Below, one piece after another: positions 38,701 to 49,712 of a stretch of DNA of 64,000 bases. How positions within the stretch are numbered: the first letter of the stretch is position 1; the number at the start of each line of letters is the position of its first letter. A model generated the notes under the pieces. The model saw nothing but the letters and a program-made list of their open reading frames with translations. It was not told the origin of the DNA and ran no database searches. The stretch is from Amoebidium appalachense (lineage: Eukaryota; Ichthyosporea): positions 7,316,001 to 7,380,000 of the forward strand of contig CAVNZM010000006.1 in assembly GCA_963693365.1 (NCBI GenBank), written 5' to 3'. A program made the translations under genes and the position numbers.

Positions 38701-41040
38701 GCAGCCTCAGGCGGCAGCCCCAGCAGGCAGCCCACACCGGCAGCCTCAGCAGGGGCCACCCAGCCTGCAGGCCCTGCCAGGGCCACCCAGCCAGCAACAA
38801 CCGACCACACCCACACTGCAGCAGCCGCCTGCAGCAGCAGCGTGCAGCCCCGGCCGGCAGGCCCAGCACGGGCCACCCAACCAACAGGAGCCACCCAGCC
38901 AGCAGCAGCAGCCTCAGGCTGTAGCCCCAGCAGGCAGCCCACACCGGCAGCCACAGCAGGGGCCACCCAGCCTGCAGGCCCTGCCAGGGTCACCCAGCCA
39001 GCAGCAACCGACCACACCCACAATGCAGCGGCGGCCTACAGTAGCAGATTGCAGCCCCGGCCGGCCGGCCCAGCACGGGCCACCCAGCCGACAGTACCAA
39101 CAGGAGCCACCAAGCCAGCAGCAGCCGCCGCAGGCTGTAGCCCCAGCAGGCAGCCCTCACCGGCAGCCACAGCAGGGGCCACCCAGCCTGCAGGCCCTGC
39201 CAGGGCCACCCAGCCAGCAACAACCGACCACACCTACACTGCAGCAGCTGCCTGCAGCGGCGGCGTGCAGCCCCGGCCGGCCGGCCCAGCACGGGCCACC
39301 CAGCCGACAGCACCAACAGGAGCCACCCCGCCAGCAACAGCAGCCTCAGGCTGCAGACCCAGCAGGCAGCCCACACCTGCAGCCACAGCAGGGGCCACCC
39401 AGCCTGCAGGCCCTGCCAGAACAACCCAGCCAGCAGCAACCGACCACACCCACACGGCAGCAGCAGCAGGTAGCAGACTGCAACCCCAGCCGGCAGGCCC
39501 AGGACGGGCCATCCAGCCGACAGCACCGACAGGAGCCGCCAAACCAGCAGCAGCAGCCTCAGGCGGCAGCCCCAGCAGGCAGCCCACACCGGCAGCCTCA
39601 GCAGGGGCCACCCAGCCTGCAGGCCCTGTCAGGGCCACCTGGCCGGCAACAACCGACCACACCCACACTGCAGCAGCTGCCTGCAGAAGCGGAGGGTAAC
39701 CCCGGCCGGCAGGCCCAGCACGGGTCACCCAGCCGACAGCACCAGCAGGAGGCACCCAGCTGGCAGCAGCAGATTCAGGCTGTAGTCCCAACAAGCAGCC
39801 AACAACGGCAGCCACAGCAGGGGCCACCCAGCCTGCAGGCCCTGCCAGGGCCACCCAACCAGCAACAACCGACCACACCCACACCGCAGCAGCCGCCTGC
39901 AGCAGCGACGGGCAGCTCCGGCCGGCAGGCCCAGCACGGGCCACCCAGCCGACAGCACCAACAGGAGCCACCCAGTCAGCAGCAGCAGCCTCAGGCTGCA
40001 GCCTCAGCGGGCAGCCCACACCGGCAGCCACAGCAGGGGCCACCCAGCCTGCAGGCCCTGCCAGGGTCACCCAGCCAGCAGCAAACGACCACACCCACAC
40101 TGCAGTGGCTGCCTGCAGCAGCAGATTGCAGCCCCGGCCGGCCGGCCCAGCGCGGGCCACCCAGCCGACGGCACAAACAGGAGCCACCAAGCGAGCAGCA
40201 GCAGCCACAGGCTGCAGCCCCAGCAGGCAGCCCACACCGGCAGTCACAGCAGGGGCCACCCAGCCTGCAGGCCCCGCCAAGGCCACCCAGCCAGCAGCAA
40301 CCGACCACACCCCCACTGCACCAGCTGCCGCATGATCGCAGCCCCGGCCGGCCGGCCCAGCACGGGCCACCCAGCCGACAGCACGAACAGGAGCCTCCAA
40401 GCCAGCAGCAGCAGCCTCAGGCTGCAGCCCCAGCAGGCAGCCCACACCGGCAGCCACAGCAGGGGCCACCCAGCCAGCAGCAACCGACCCCACCCACACT
40501 GCAGCAGCTGCCTGCAGCAGCAGTGTGCAGCCCCGGCCGGCCGGCCCAGCACGGCCCCCCCAGCCGACAGTACCAACAGGAGCCACCAAGCCAGCAGCAG
40601 CAGCCTCAGGCTGCAGCCCTAGCAGGCAGCCCACACCGGCAGCCACAGCAGGGGCCGCCCAGCCTGCAGGCCCTGCATGGGCTACCCGGCCAGCAGCAAC
40701 AAATCACACCCACACTGCAGCAGCTGCATGCAGCAGCAGATTGCAGCCCCGGCCGGCAGGCCCAGCACGGGCCACCCAGCCGACAGCACCAACAGGAGCA
40801 ACCAAGCCAGCAGCAGCAGCCGCAGGCTGAAGCCCAAGCAGGCAGCCCACACCGGCAGCCAAAGCAGGGGCCACCCCGCCTGCAGACCCTGCCAGGGCCA
40901 CCCACGGGCAACCAACAGCTACAGACCACACCCACGCAGCCGCAACGGCCCACAGCAGCAGAGTGCAACCCTGGCCAGCAGGCGCGGCACGGGTCACCCA
41001 CCCTGCAGCAGCACCCCACCCCCCCAGCAGCCCACCTGTC
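35761..41040 (+). CDS. LINE ORF2: Pro/Gln-rich tandem-repeat tract between endonuclease and reverse transcriptase
   Basis: About 24 head-to-tail units, mostly 72 codons (216 bp) with shorter variants near 66 codons. A unit holds PPSQQQQPQA, AGSPHRQPQQGPPSLQAL and PTTPTLQQLPAAADCSPG. The frame is the one that runs into reverse transcriptase. The tract is also open for long stretches in the other two sense frames (Ala/Thr-rich and His/Ser-rich readings) and on the antisense strand; the repeat unit simply lacks stop triplets. The tract is expected to be disordered. No known LINE domain matches it, and its position, splitting endonuclease from polymerase, is odd. Confidence 0.75.
37339..39625. 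repeat. 852-bp higher-order repeat within the Pro/Gln tract
   Basis: Blocks starting at 37339, 38191 and 39043 are nearly identical with a period of 852 bp (284 codons, in frame). Copies one and two are complete; copy three runs to about 39625. Each block consists of four variant units. Flanking single units are more diverged, so this block was multiplied recently. Confidence 0.85.
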
Positions 41041-43060
41041 TCAGACAGGGAGGCAGTGGGAGGAGTGGGAGGCAACCATGCGGGAGCAACTACAACTATA
41101 CAGGTCCCAACTCCGAAGGAAACGGCAAAAACTCCTTTGGTTACGGGCAACAGCAGCAGCAGAAGCACGGTGCAAGCGTATGGTGGACGAACTCCGGCGA
41201 GCACTAAGCAGCATTTTAGACCGGGGGAGTGTGAACGTCTCGGCTACGTTAGTCAAGCACGTCACCCCAACGGGCACTGAGTACCTCACGGAGTGGGCTG
41301 ACACGGAGCCCGTCATTCGTGAAACTTATCACCGGTGGACGGCCCGCAGGAACCCACACATCGAGGAGATGCTCGCCGACCCAATGTGGGCCGACATCTA
41401 TCGACCGATCCCCCCCGAAGACTCCCCATTAGGGTCTATAATGCACCCGGCCACCCACGACGAGCTCCAACAGATCGTCCAAAGCCGACAGGGGGGGAAG
41501 GCCCCCGGCCCAACGGAAATCCAGTACGAATACTTCCAACACCTGGGGCCAAAGGGGCTAGCATGGCTCCTACATATCATCAACGGATGTCTGGCCACGG
41601 GGACCACACCGAGGTCATGGCTGCACCACACCATCCATCCCCTACCGAAAGGGGAATGGGAAGGTGACTTCGACAAAACCCGACCGATAGCACTCTTGGA
41701 AACGGCACGGAAGCTGCTAGAATCGGTCATCAACCAGCGCCTACTCTCGATCTTCCGGCAGTACCCCACCCTCCTCCCGGGGGGGAATTTTGGGTTCGTG
41801 CCGGGCCCGGGTATCGACGGGGCGCTGGCTATCATCCGAGAGACGATAGAGGATGCCATAGACCACGACCAGGAACTATGGATCGTCCAACAGGACATTA
41901 AGAGGGCATATGACACGGTGTCTTGGCCCTCGGTGGAACTGGGGCTCACCCGCCTGGGCACAGACCCCCAGCTAATCACCCTCCTCCGGCACATGTGGCA
42001 CAGTCGTACGGCCACGGTGTGCACAGACCAGGGGCACACTGAGTCTTTCCCTGTTGAAAACGGCCTGGCCCAAGGGGCTGTCCTCTCCCCCATTCTGTGG
42101 ATTATTTTCTACGATCCAGTTTTAACAGCCATCAAAAGGCACGGCAAGGGGTACACTTTCCACCTACCCCCACAGACACAGCACCACACACCGGCACAAA
42201 CACCCCCGTGTGTGACGTCTGTAGCTTTCGCCGACGACACAACATGGTTTGGCCCCAACAAGGAGAGCATCCAGCAAACTCTCGATTTATCTGCCCCCTT
42301 TTTTTATTACCATGACTTGGAACCACACCCAGACAAGTTTTCAGTCCTCGCCCGTGGTACCCCAACACGGGCAACAGTGGCCCCCATGCAGTACCGCAAA
42401 TCCCCGGGAGCACCACCCCTACCCATTCAGATCGAGCTCCCCGATGCAAACATCAGAGTGCTAGGGGTCAACATCACCCTCCAACGACACACCCGGCCCA
42501 ACGATGGGAAGGCCATGCAGCTGACATTACGGGCCACCACCATACTAGCCCGTAAAATGCTGGCACCCAGCCAAGTGATCTACGTAGCCAACAGTGTGGT
42601 GGCCCCGGCCATCCTCTTCCTCCTCAAAGGGTCAGTCATCAGCAACACCACCATGCAGGCAATCGACAGCAAGTGGAGAGACCTACTCCGTCGGAAGTGT
42701 GGTTTCCACCGGAGCACCCCGTCCGGGCTGCTACACCATCCCACTCTAGGGGGACTGGCCAGCATCGTCGAATCAGCAGCCAGCACCATGGTTACGGAGC
42801 TGTGTGCCCTGCTGGAAACACCAGGACCAGCAGGGGACGTGGTCCGGTACCGAGCCTGGCAGCAGCAACACGTGACAGGCCTACCCTACCCACCCCTGCA
42901 AGCACCCCCAGCCAAACTTTACAGGCTAGGGGGAAAGCAGCTCCACAACTATTGGGCCCATATCACGGGGATCCTTCACGAGCGGCACCTGAGTATTGGG
43001 GAAACCCCTCCCCAAAAAAACACAAGCACCCCCCACCCCACCCCCCCCTCCCCCCAAGGA
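41041..43060 (+). CDS. LINE ORF2: reverse transcriptase domain
   Basis: Motifs in order: QGGKAPGPTEIQYEYF, KTRPIALLETARKLLESVI, FGFVPGPGIDGALAII, IVQQDIKRAYDTVSWPSV (first catalytic Asp, near 41900), NGLAQGAVLSPILW, and VAFADDTTWF with the catalytic Asp pair (near 42230), then the thumb with VLGVNITL. These are the fingers, palm and thumb of a non-LTR reverse transcriptase. A coiled region (QLRRKRQKLLWLRATAAAEA) precedes it. The frame runs on to 43348, but after about 43060 its sequence no longer looks like protein; the adjacent frame takes over at a run of C-blocks at 43030-43060. Confidence 0.92.
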
Positions 43061-44100
43061 GAAGGAGGGGGAAGCAGCAACAACAACCAGCACCCCTATC
43101 AACACCGTTTTCCCGGACCACACCTTTGCGGCCCACATCGGCCCCCACACACACCCCCGTCAACTCTACACGGTGGAGGACACCATGGTACGGCCGGGGG
43201 TGTTCCGGGCGTTCCCCGAACTGCCCCACCCCCCAGACCTACTACACCCGGGAGCTACACAGTGGTACAGGTCCATCATCAAGGGGGCCATCCCCATCGC
43301 AGACAAACTACGGCCAGCACCCAGACCACACACCCACCACACCATTGACCTCGTGCCAAACCACCCCGTCGGTGCATTCGTGGTGGAAATAGTCAAGAAC
43401 GGGCAATACGAACTCAGCCAGGTGGTGGCCCACACCACCCACAACGGGGAGGCTTGGGTCAAAATAGCCCATCTACGGGACAACACAGAGGAGGAGGGGC
43501 TGAGATGGCACCGACCCACGTGGAACGACCCACATGGAACAGCCCATTTCCGCTTTTGCCCTGGTGACTGCAAATACGGCCACTCCCCATGGAACCTAGC
43601 TTACACCCCGGCCACCCTCTCCCCCAACCCCGGGTACGCAGACGGAGAGGGGGAAGGGTTAGACACGGAGCCAGAATCGGAGTCGACGGGGCCCAGCGAC
43701 GACTCCGACGACTCAGAGGACTCTAACACCGACAGCACCAACAGCAAATACGAGCCCCCTGAGCCCCCAGCCGATAATCACACCCACAACAAGCAGTGTG
43801 TGGGGTGGACCCGTGCTGTGGAGGTGATACGGGCAGACCCCTACGTGGCCTTCAAGACCCGAATCACCACCCACATGGTAGTCCCGAAGTACCACAAGGA
43901 CTTCATCAACACCGACAGTATCGACATCTACCAAGTCATCGCACTGAAGGATGGCTCCGATCCGGCCGAGCAGTGGAGGAAGATACACCATTTCCGGCGG
44001 CATCTTCCCCCCCACCAACAGGCATCACCCCAGATGCTCCACCTGCAAGCCAACGAGGAAGCCACACCCTTACCGGGGGACCTCCCCGGCCCACCCCCCC
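43061..44100 (+). CDS. LINE ORF2: linker between reverse transcriptase and RNase H
   Basis: About 350 codons in the frame of position 42996. It contains well-formed sequence (LYTVEDTMVRPGVFRAFPEL, WRKIHHFRRHLPPHQQ), an FCPGDCKYGH element and an acidic Asp/Ser stretch at about 43660-43760. No domain recognised. Its frame ends at 44162, beyond C-runs at 44081-44104, where the RNase H frame takes over. Confidence 0.65.
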
Positions 44101-44720
44101 CCCCAGCAGCCACCACCGGTAGGGTCACCACCAGGACACAAGTGCACGGCCCACCCGGCTGACCTGCCGAGCCCACCCACTCCCCGTAGGCTCACCTACA
44201 CCGACTTGGTGCCCCAGGCCACCTATGACGAGTGGCAGCAGCAAATCACCCTGATCCCCCCAGACCAACCGATCACCGTTTATACGGACGGCAGCCTCAT
44301 CCACCCGGGCAGGAGGATAGCCCAGGCCGGAGCCGGGGCGGCACTGGACACCCCGGACCGGAAAGCACCTCCAGTGACGGCCAAGACCAGGCTCCATACG
44401 GCCCTATCATCCACCCAAGCCGAACTCACAGGGGTACTACTAGCCCTCCTGCTCACCCCCACCACCACCCCCATCCACATCAAGCTGGATAACCTCGGAG
44501 TAGTCGACCGATGGACGGCAAATATAGACCCCACCACACCCCCTCGACGCAAGCTAAAGTTCCCCCACATAGTGGAATGGGCTCCAGTACGAGACCAACT
44601 CTCTCTCCGGCAACCAGGCTCTGTACAGGTATCGTGGGTGAAGGGGCACCAATCCAACACCAAACGGTACGGTCAACGGAATAACGAGGCAGACAAGGCA
44701 GCCAATGCAGGAAGAGTCCT
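44101..44720 (+). CDS. LINE ORF2: RNase H domain
   Basis: Carries the four acids and the His of RNase H1: YTDGSLIHPG, STQAELTGVLLALLL, HIKLDNLGVVDRW, and NNEADKAAN, plus VSWVKGHQSN. It would remove the RNA strand of the RNA-DNA hybrid after reverse transcription. The frame is one away from the preceding linker. Confidence 0.88.
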
Positions 44721-45748
44721 CCCCCCCTCCCCCCCCCCCTTACCTCCGGCCCCGGGGGGGGGGGAAATACTTCCTACGACTACAAGGCCACCGTATCCCC
44801 GGCAACATTCCCGGTACACTGAACCGGTTGAACAAGGACTTCCTCACCGACATGGCCGGCAAGACCAAGGCTATGTCCATACTAGCCGACCCCAGACTGC
44901 TCCCAGCCGAACGGAACCCCCTCAAGCTCAACAAGGGGCCCACACAGGCAACCATCGGGGCAGTCAGAGGAAACACTCGTAGCCTGTCCCTGGCCATGGG
45001 CACCCTGCCTACCATGGCACGGCTACACCGAGATCACCCCACCGTCGTTACACAGCCCACATGCCCCCGGTGCAGCCAGCACCCTGAGACCACCACCCAC
45101 CTCTGGGCCTGCCCGGCCCATGCCGGGGAAGTCCCCACCCTGACCACCGCCATCACAGCCTGCATCCACAACGTCCTGCACACTCGTCATCCAAACACCC
45201 CCACGGCACAGCACCACCATACGGCAGCCACGGTGGTAGACCAATGTGCATGGATAAACTGGATAGGAGGCAACGGTGACCCACCTGACCCCGAAGACAC
45301 CAAGTGGGTCGAACGGGGATTCTGCCCACGATCGGTGGGCCCACTACTTGCAGCCACCGGCACCACCAAGACCACCACCCGGGCCATCTTAGGAAAAATC
45401 ACAGTAGAGTTGCAATCCTTTTTCTTTGCAAAAATTTGGCACCCACGGAACACAACACTCCCCCCCACCCACCCTAAAATGCAAAAACACCACCATATAC
45501 CCACCACCCGTAGAAAGAAAAGTATGGCTCTCCAAAAACCCAAAAAACCAACAAATACACCCCCCACACACACCCGGCCGGCCTGTTCTGAATGCCGGAA
45601 CACCCACAGACCCGGTGTGCCCTGTAAAACCCACCTTTTAGTCCACAAAAACATCGCCACAACATACGTACACCAACACATAATGTTAGGCAGCAACCCC
45701 CCACCACCACCACCACCACACCCCATCATCCACCCATACCCACCGTAA
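44721..45748 (+). CDS. LINE ORF2: C-terminal region with zinc finger
   Basis: A third frame takes over beside C- and G-runs at 44717-44763. It encodes GTLNRLNKDFLTDMAGK and CPRCSQHPETTTHLWAC (C-x2-C-x8-H-x3-C), the finger usual at the end of LINE ORF2, then a basic Pro/Thr-rich end with CSEC and a TAA at 45748. Confidence 0.75.
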
Positions 45749-46080
45749 ATATTATACACAACACCTAGGACTTCCCAATACTGTAGATCGACCAATGAGA
45801 GCCCTCGGTTAACGTTTATTGCTAGGTTTTTGAATGGAGGGGAGGACTGGAGCCTCCTGCCGGCGTGGCTGGGGTAGTAGCCCTGGGCAAAGTGTGTACT
45901 TATAGTTAGGTTGTGAAGGATGGTTTAGCTTAGCTGAACTCATAGATAGCACCTTAACTAGTGTACTGTCGGTGCTGTGTGGTAGACGGTAGTTTCCCTA
46001 GAGGGCCTGAAAAGGCCTCCGGGAACAAAACGTGATAAAATAAAATAAAAAATAAAAATAAAAAAAAATAAAATAAAAAA
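45749..46080 (+). other. LINE 3' UTR and A-rich tail
   Basis: No coding sequence. It ends in an A-rich tail of AAAAT-type repeats (about 46034-46080) directly against the target duplication. A GC-rich hairpin-like segment (gagggcctgaaaaggcctccgg) lies at about 46000-46022. Confidence 0.75.
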
Positions 46081-46097
46081 ATTATGTAAAGTGTGGT
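46081..46097. repeat. 17-bp target-site duplication, right copy
   Basis: Identical to 24688-24704. Confidence 0.9.
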
Positions 46098-46112
46098 GAA
46101 TTTTGATCGACA

Positions 46113-46180
46113 CTAATATAGTGGGTTTTAGTTGTCGTTGCAGAGCCTAATCTAGTGGGTTTTAGTTGTCGTTGCAGAGC
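46113..46180. repeat. 34-bp tandem duplication
   Basis: Two adjacent 34-bp copies (46113-46146 and 46147-46180) with one mismatch. Before the LINE inserted they lay about 45 bp after the recombinase stop codon. Confidence 0.9.
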
Positions 46181-46337
46181 AAAAATTCGTATATAGGGGA
46201 CGTAGGTAGCAAGTATAAGTTATAAATGTCTGAATTGATTGGACAATTCCATTTACTAACTTATTCTTCGGCCGTCTGAATGGGCCACAATGGTTATGTG
46301 GCCAATCAGCAGCCCAGCTGGTAGAGGAGGCTTATGG

Positions 46338-46346
46338 GTATATAAG
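46338..46346 (+). promoter_or_regulatory. possible TATA box
   Basis: gtatataag in a GC-richer setting. No convincing coding start was found downstream, so the call is weak. Confidence 0.3.
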
Positions 46347-46459
46347 CCGACCTTAGATCGGTCGTCTATTTAGCATATTCCCCGTCGCCTCCTCTCCCAT
46401 CGCCCACCCTCCCGCCCGCACATATTTTCTTTCCCCGTCGCAGCTTTCAAGCTTAATTC

Positions 46460-46675
<216 letters not shown>

Positions 46676-46705
46676 GTATGTGTGTGTGTGTCTGGGGGTG
46701 TGTGC

Positions 46706-46853
46706 TGTAAATGGGGCCTCCGGGACCTGGCGTCCTCAGTCTTTTCCTTGTCCAAAACATAGTTCTTGTCAACGAAAGCTGTGAACATCCGTCCCCCATC
46801 CGACTTTCATCCGTGTTCGGATACATATTCCCATCACATTTCGATGTCGCATG
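46706..46853. repeat. dispersed direct duplication, copy 1
   Basis: Starts tgtaaatgggg and ends catttcgatgtcgca. About 90% similar to 47782-47966, which is longer because of a 40-bp insertion-type difference. Confidence 0.85.
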
Positions 46854-47436
46854 GTAGCAGAAAAGGAAGGTCTCCCTCAGGGGGTAACCAGGTAAACACG
46901 GCCTTCCACACGCGCGCTCTGCTAGCATGCTACGATAGCTCATCTTTACGGACGGATGGTCACAGCAGTCCACGCGTACGGATAAGTACGGATACACGAG
47001 GATGCATTTGCTTACTTATTCGGACGTTGCCCCGCAATGAGGCCATTTTTTTGAACAGCCATATCATTTTTCATATTACAGCACACACAACTCGGTTTTC
47101 GCACCAGCCCATTTCTCATAAGCGCATCATCTTTAAAACCCATTTTCCACACACGACCACAGTGATCGGCAAGTCTTGGTCCTGATACTTTGTGCGTATA
47201 AGCAAAGCACGCGAAACGCCACCCCCGTGTGCTGCTAATCCCACATAATGGGTGCCGGCCAGACACTAAGCCCAGCACACGTTTGCCGGAGGGTGTGAGT
47301 CTCGGACTTTGCTTGTGCCCACAAGGTGGTTAAGATCACTACCTGATGATCACTAGAGTTGTGTGTTTTCCTTCAGTCTGAACAGCCGTCGTTTGCGCAA
47401 ACTACGTGTATATACCCAATCACGATATATTTCAAC

Positions 47437-47553
47437 ATGTACATCCGGAAGGTCTATGTCTGCTTCTCGCTCTTGCTCGCCTCTGCTTACATGTTTTGCT
47501 TTTATGTTTTGTACCCACGTGAGGTCATCCTCAGAGGCACTGCAGCCCGCCCA
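47437..47553 (+). CDS. possible first exon of a type II membrane protein
   Basis: The ATG at 47437 opens a frame with a short basic start (MYIRKVY), a ~20-residue hydrophobic stretch (VCFSLLLASAYMFCFYVL) and a luminal-like continuation (YPREVILRG), then a possible donor cag|gtgtgg at 47553/47554. This is the layout of a Golgi signal anchor. No second exon was found, so it may be chance. Confidence 0.25.
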
Positions 47554-47781
47554 GGTGTGGTTAGGGGATGGCTTGGAGGTTTGCCTGTCCCTGACATATA
47601 CACTGTGACGCCCCCCCTACCCCTAGTATGCATCCACATGCTTATATGTTTGCACCCACGTACTAGCCTTATCCATGTGTGAGGACACACACTATCCTTC
47701 TCTTGTGCGCTTAACATGTGACGTAGATATACATCGAGTCGCCCCAGACACGGAAGCCCCCCAGATCAATAAACATCACGA

Positions 47782-47966
47782 TGTAAATGGGGCTTCCGGG
47801 ACCTGGCGTCCTCAGTCTTTTCCTTGTCAAAACATAGGGTTTACACACTTTTTATTGCGTGGACATCCAAAACATAGTTCTTGTCAACGAGAGCTGTGAC
47901 CATCCGTCCCCCATCCAACTTTCATCCGTGTTCGAATACATATTCCCATCACATTTCGATGTCGCA
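47782..47966. repeat. dispersed direct duplication, copy 2 with a small insertion
   Basis: Matches 46706-46853 apart from an inserted 31 bp plus a 9-bp duplication at 47829-47877. Confidence 0.85.
47838..47868 (+). mobile_element. 31-bp insertion with 9-bp flanking duplication
   Basis: The 31 bp start ggtttacacactttttattg and are flanked on both sides by aaaacatag (47829-47837 and 47869-47877), while the paralogous copy at about 46754 has a single aaaacatag. Related starts recur near 48376 and 49894. It may be the remnant of a terminal-inverted-repeat element, or a templated repair event. Confidence 0.5.
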
Positions 47967-48599
47967 AGGCCTAGGTGCGCGGGCAACAACACGTGCATTC
48001 AACGACAGCTTGCGTCCTGTCAAGAAGCTCCGCCGCCGGCAAGAAGTACACGCCCCCTACCTATGTACAGTACAGAGAAATCAGTACACGCGCCTATAGG
48101 AAGCATACGTGCTGTCAGCATGCGCAAGGCAGTCCACGCCGAGATTCAGATGATGTTGCGAATCGGGTCCTCGATCGATCCGAATTATATTAATAACCGA
48201 ACTTCGATTTGATTCCGAGTCCTAGATTCCTAGGCCGAATCCGATCGATTCCCGATTCCGATCCTTTCCAGTAACTGATATAGTGTGATAAAAAAGTACT
48301 TCGATTTCTACCCGATTCCGATCCGATTCCAAATATTATTCCGAGCCCACGCGGAGACCGTGTCGGGGCAATTTATAGGGTTTACACACTTTTTATTGCG
48401 TGGACACTGCCGGAGGCCCAGCCACATTCGACGGCCTACTGCGTTTTCCAGCGCAGCCAATCAAATGCAGTCAGTGACATATGTACATGCTAGGCAACAA
48501 TGAGCGCCATCGTAGTATATGACACCCCTATTACATATTATGGGTAAGCAGAGGCTAGCATCGGTAGCTCCGAAAGAAAGTTAACTTAAGGCACCGGAT
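47967..48599. other. intergenic DNA with degenerate GATTCCGA repeats
   Basis: At 48136-48345 the phrases gattccga, tccgatcgattcc and aatccgatcgattc recur irregularly. At about 48376 a further copy of the gggtttacacactttttattgcgtggaca motif occurs. No gene seen. Confidence 0.5.
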
Positions 48600-49712
48600 C
48601 ACAATATCATACTAGTACTGTGCAGCATTAATAAGGTGATCCAGGATAGTCATCTTAAAACGGATATATTGAGGAAGAGAGGAAGAAGAGAGAATAAAAC
48701 CGCCAATAACCTCCGGTTCTAATACGTTAGCTAACAGGTTGCACTTATTGATAGATATGCAGCCGCGAGTAAACCGGCCCCCACACATATTACACATACG
48801 AGCAGGAGATCTCCACCAGAAACCGATTACACCGCCAATCCATAATCATCTTTGCGTTTTTAATTAAACCACACCACATTACGAGTAAACGAATCTAATA
48901 GTATGTATGAACGAGACTCTCTAACCGTATCCGCCATATAGGCTACTAGCTATAGTAGTTGGTGTTTTTGCGGTCCTAACACCGGAAGGAACTCAACACG
49001 TAGAGTAAAAAGATATCTATTAGCCATAGACTTGAAACTATTCATATTCACACTATGATCTAGCCGTACCTCCGGTGGGGTCGCCAGCCATTCCACATAA
49101 CGCTCGGCAATGAGCAGAGACGATGGTTCAAGTTGAAGGGAAGAGGTAGAGGGGCGAGACCGGCGGGGATGCGTGTAGCCGGAAGAGCGGGTGGTCTGGG
49201 GCACAAGCGGACAGGCGGGTGATGTACTCGTGAAATTTAAGGGCTAATTCGTGTACGCGTTATGATGGTGGTGTAAGCGCGTAGAGAGAATCAAAAAGGC
49301 GTCTAGGGATAGGTGTGGAAAGACCAGTGAGAAACGTACAACAAGTTGTGTAGTGGAAATCATCTAATGATTTGAGGACTTAGTAACAGTATCAGGGGGT
49401 GCCATAGCTAGTAAGGGCAACCCGTATTCAGACAAAGGGCGAATATATGTGCGAAATATACTAAGACGATCGTATAGGTGGACAGTATGAGAAAGAGTAG
49501 CAAGATACACATCCCTAAATAACCGAAGACACCTGCCTGCACTCTCCACCCGACGGTCGATCATCCGTTTGAAACATATGCCCCATTCGTCCACCGGAAT
49601 CCCCAAATACTTGTATTCGATTGGGCGAGGGAGGGGACTGCCGAAAATACAAACGTCGTCCCATGCCGGTATCGATTTATAGGAATGGTCTGGGGGGATC
49701 AACCGTCAACGC
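48600..49712 (-). pseudogene. degenerate 3' fragment of a second, different LINE
   Basis: The minus strand encodes a recognisable LINE reverse-transcriptase thumb: IEYKYLGIPVDEWG, then RTYIRPLSEYGLPLL, with the same frame continuing after stops (HEYITRL...). A Cys-rich CNMCGG...C element near 48750-48800, in another frame, resembles the terminal zinc finger. The catalytic palm is absent, so it is 5'-truncated at about 49712. Several stops and frame changes show it is old. It differs from the long LINE at 24705-46080. Confidence 0.6.

Larger units (their letters stand above)
24705..46080 (+). mobile_element. very long full-length non-LTR retrotransposon (LINE) interrupted by a copia element
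   Basis: The element is bounded by a perfect 17-bp target-site duplication and ends in an A-rich tail. It spans 21.4 kb, or about 15.0 kb after subtracting the nested copia element. Order: 5' UTR, ORF1 with CCHC knuckles, ORF2 with APE-type endonuclease, a ~5.3-kb tandem-repeat tract, reverse transcriptase, a ~350-codon linker, RNase H, and a C-terminal CCHC-like zinc finger. RNase H together with APE endonuclease is typical of I-superfamily-like clades, but I cannot assign the clade firmly. Typical LINEs are about 4-8 kb, so this is unusually long, mostly because of the repeat tract. Confidence 0.88.

Noticed and set aside
36427-39699. 1090-codon Ala/Thr-rich sense frame inside the repeat tract as a separate gene
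   Set aside because: It has no start context or domain and is an alternative frame of the same array. It is mentioned only because the endonuclease frame runs into it.
35597-40646. Long antisense frames across the Pro/Gln repeat tract
   Set aside because: The repeat unit lacks stops on both strands; the readings are repetitive Trp/Gly/Leu-rich shadows with no domain.
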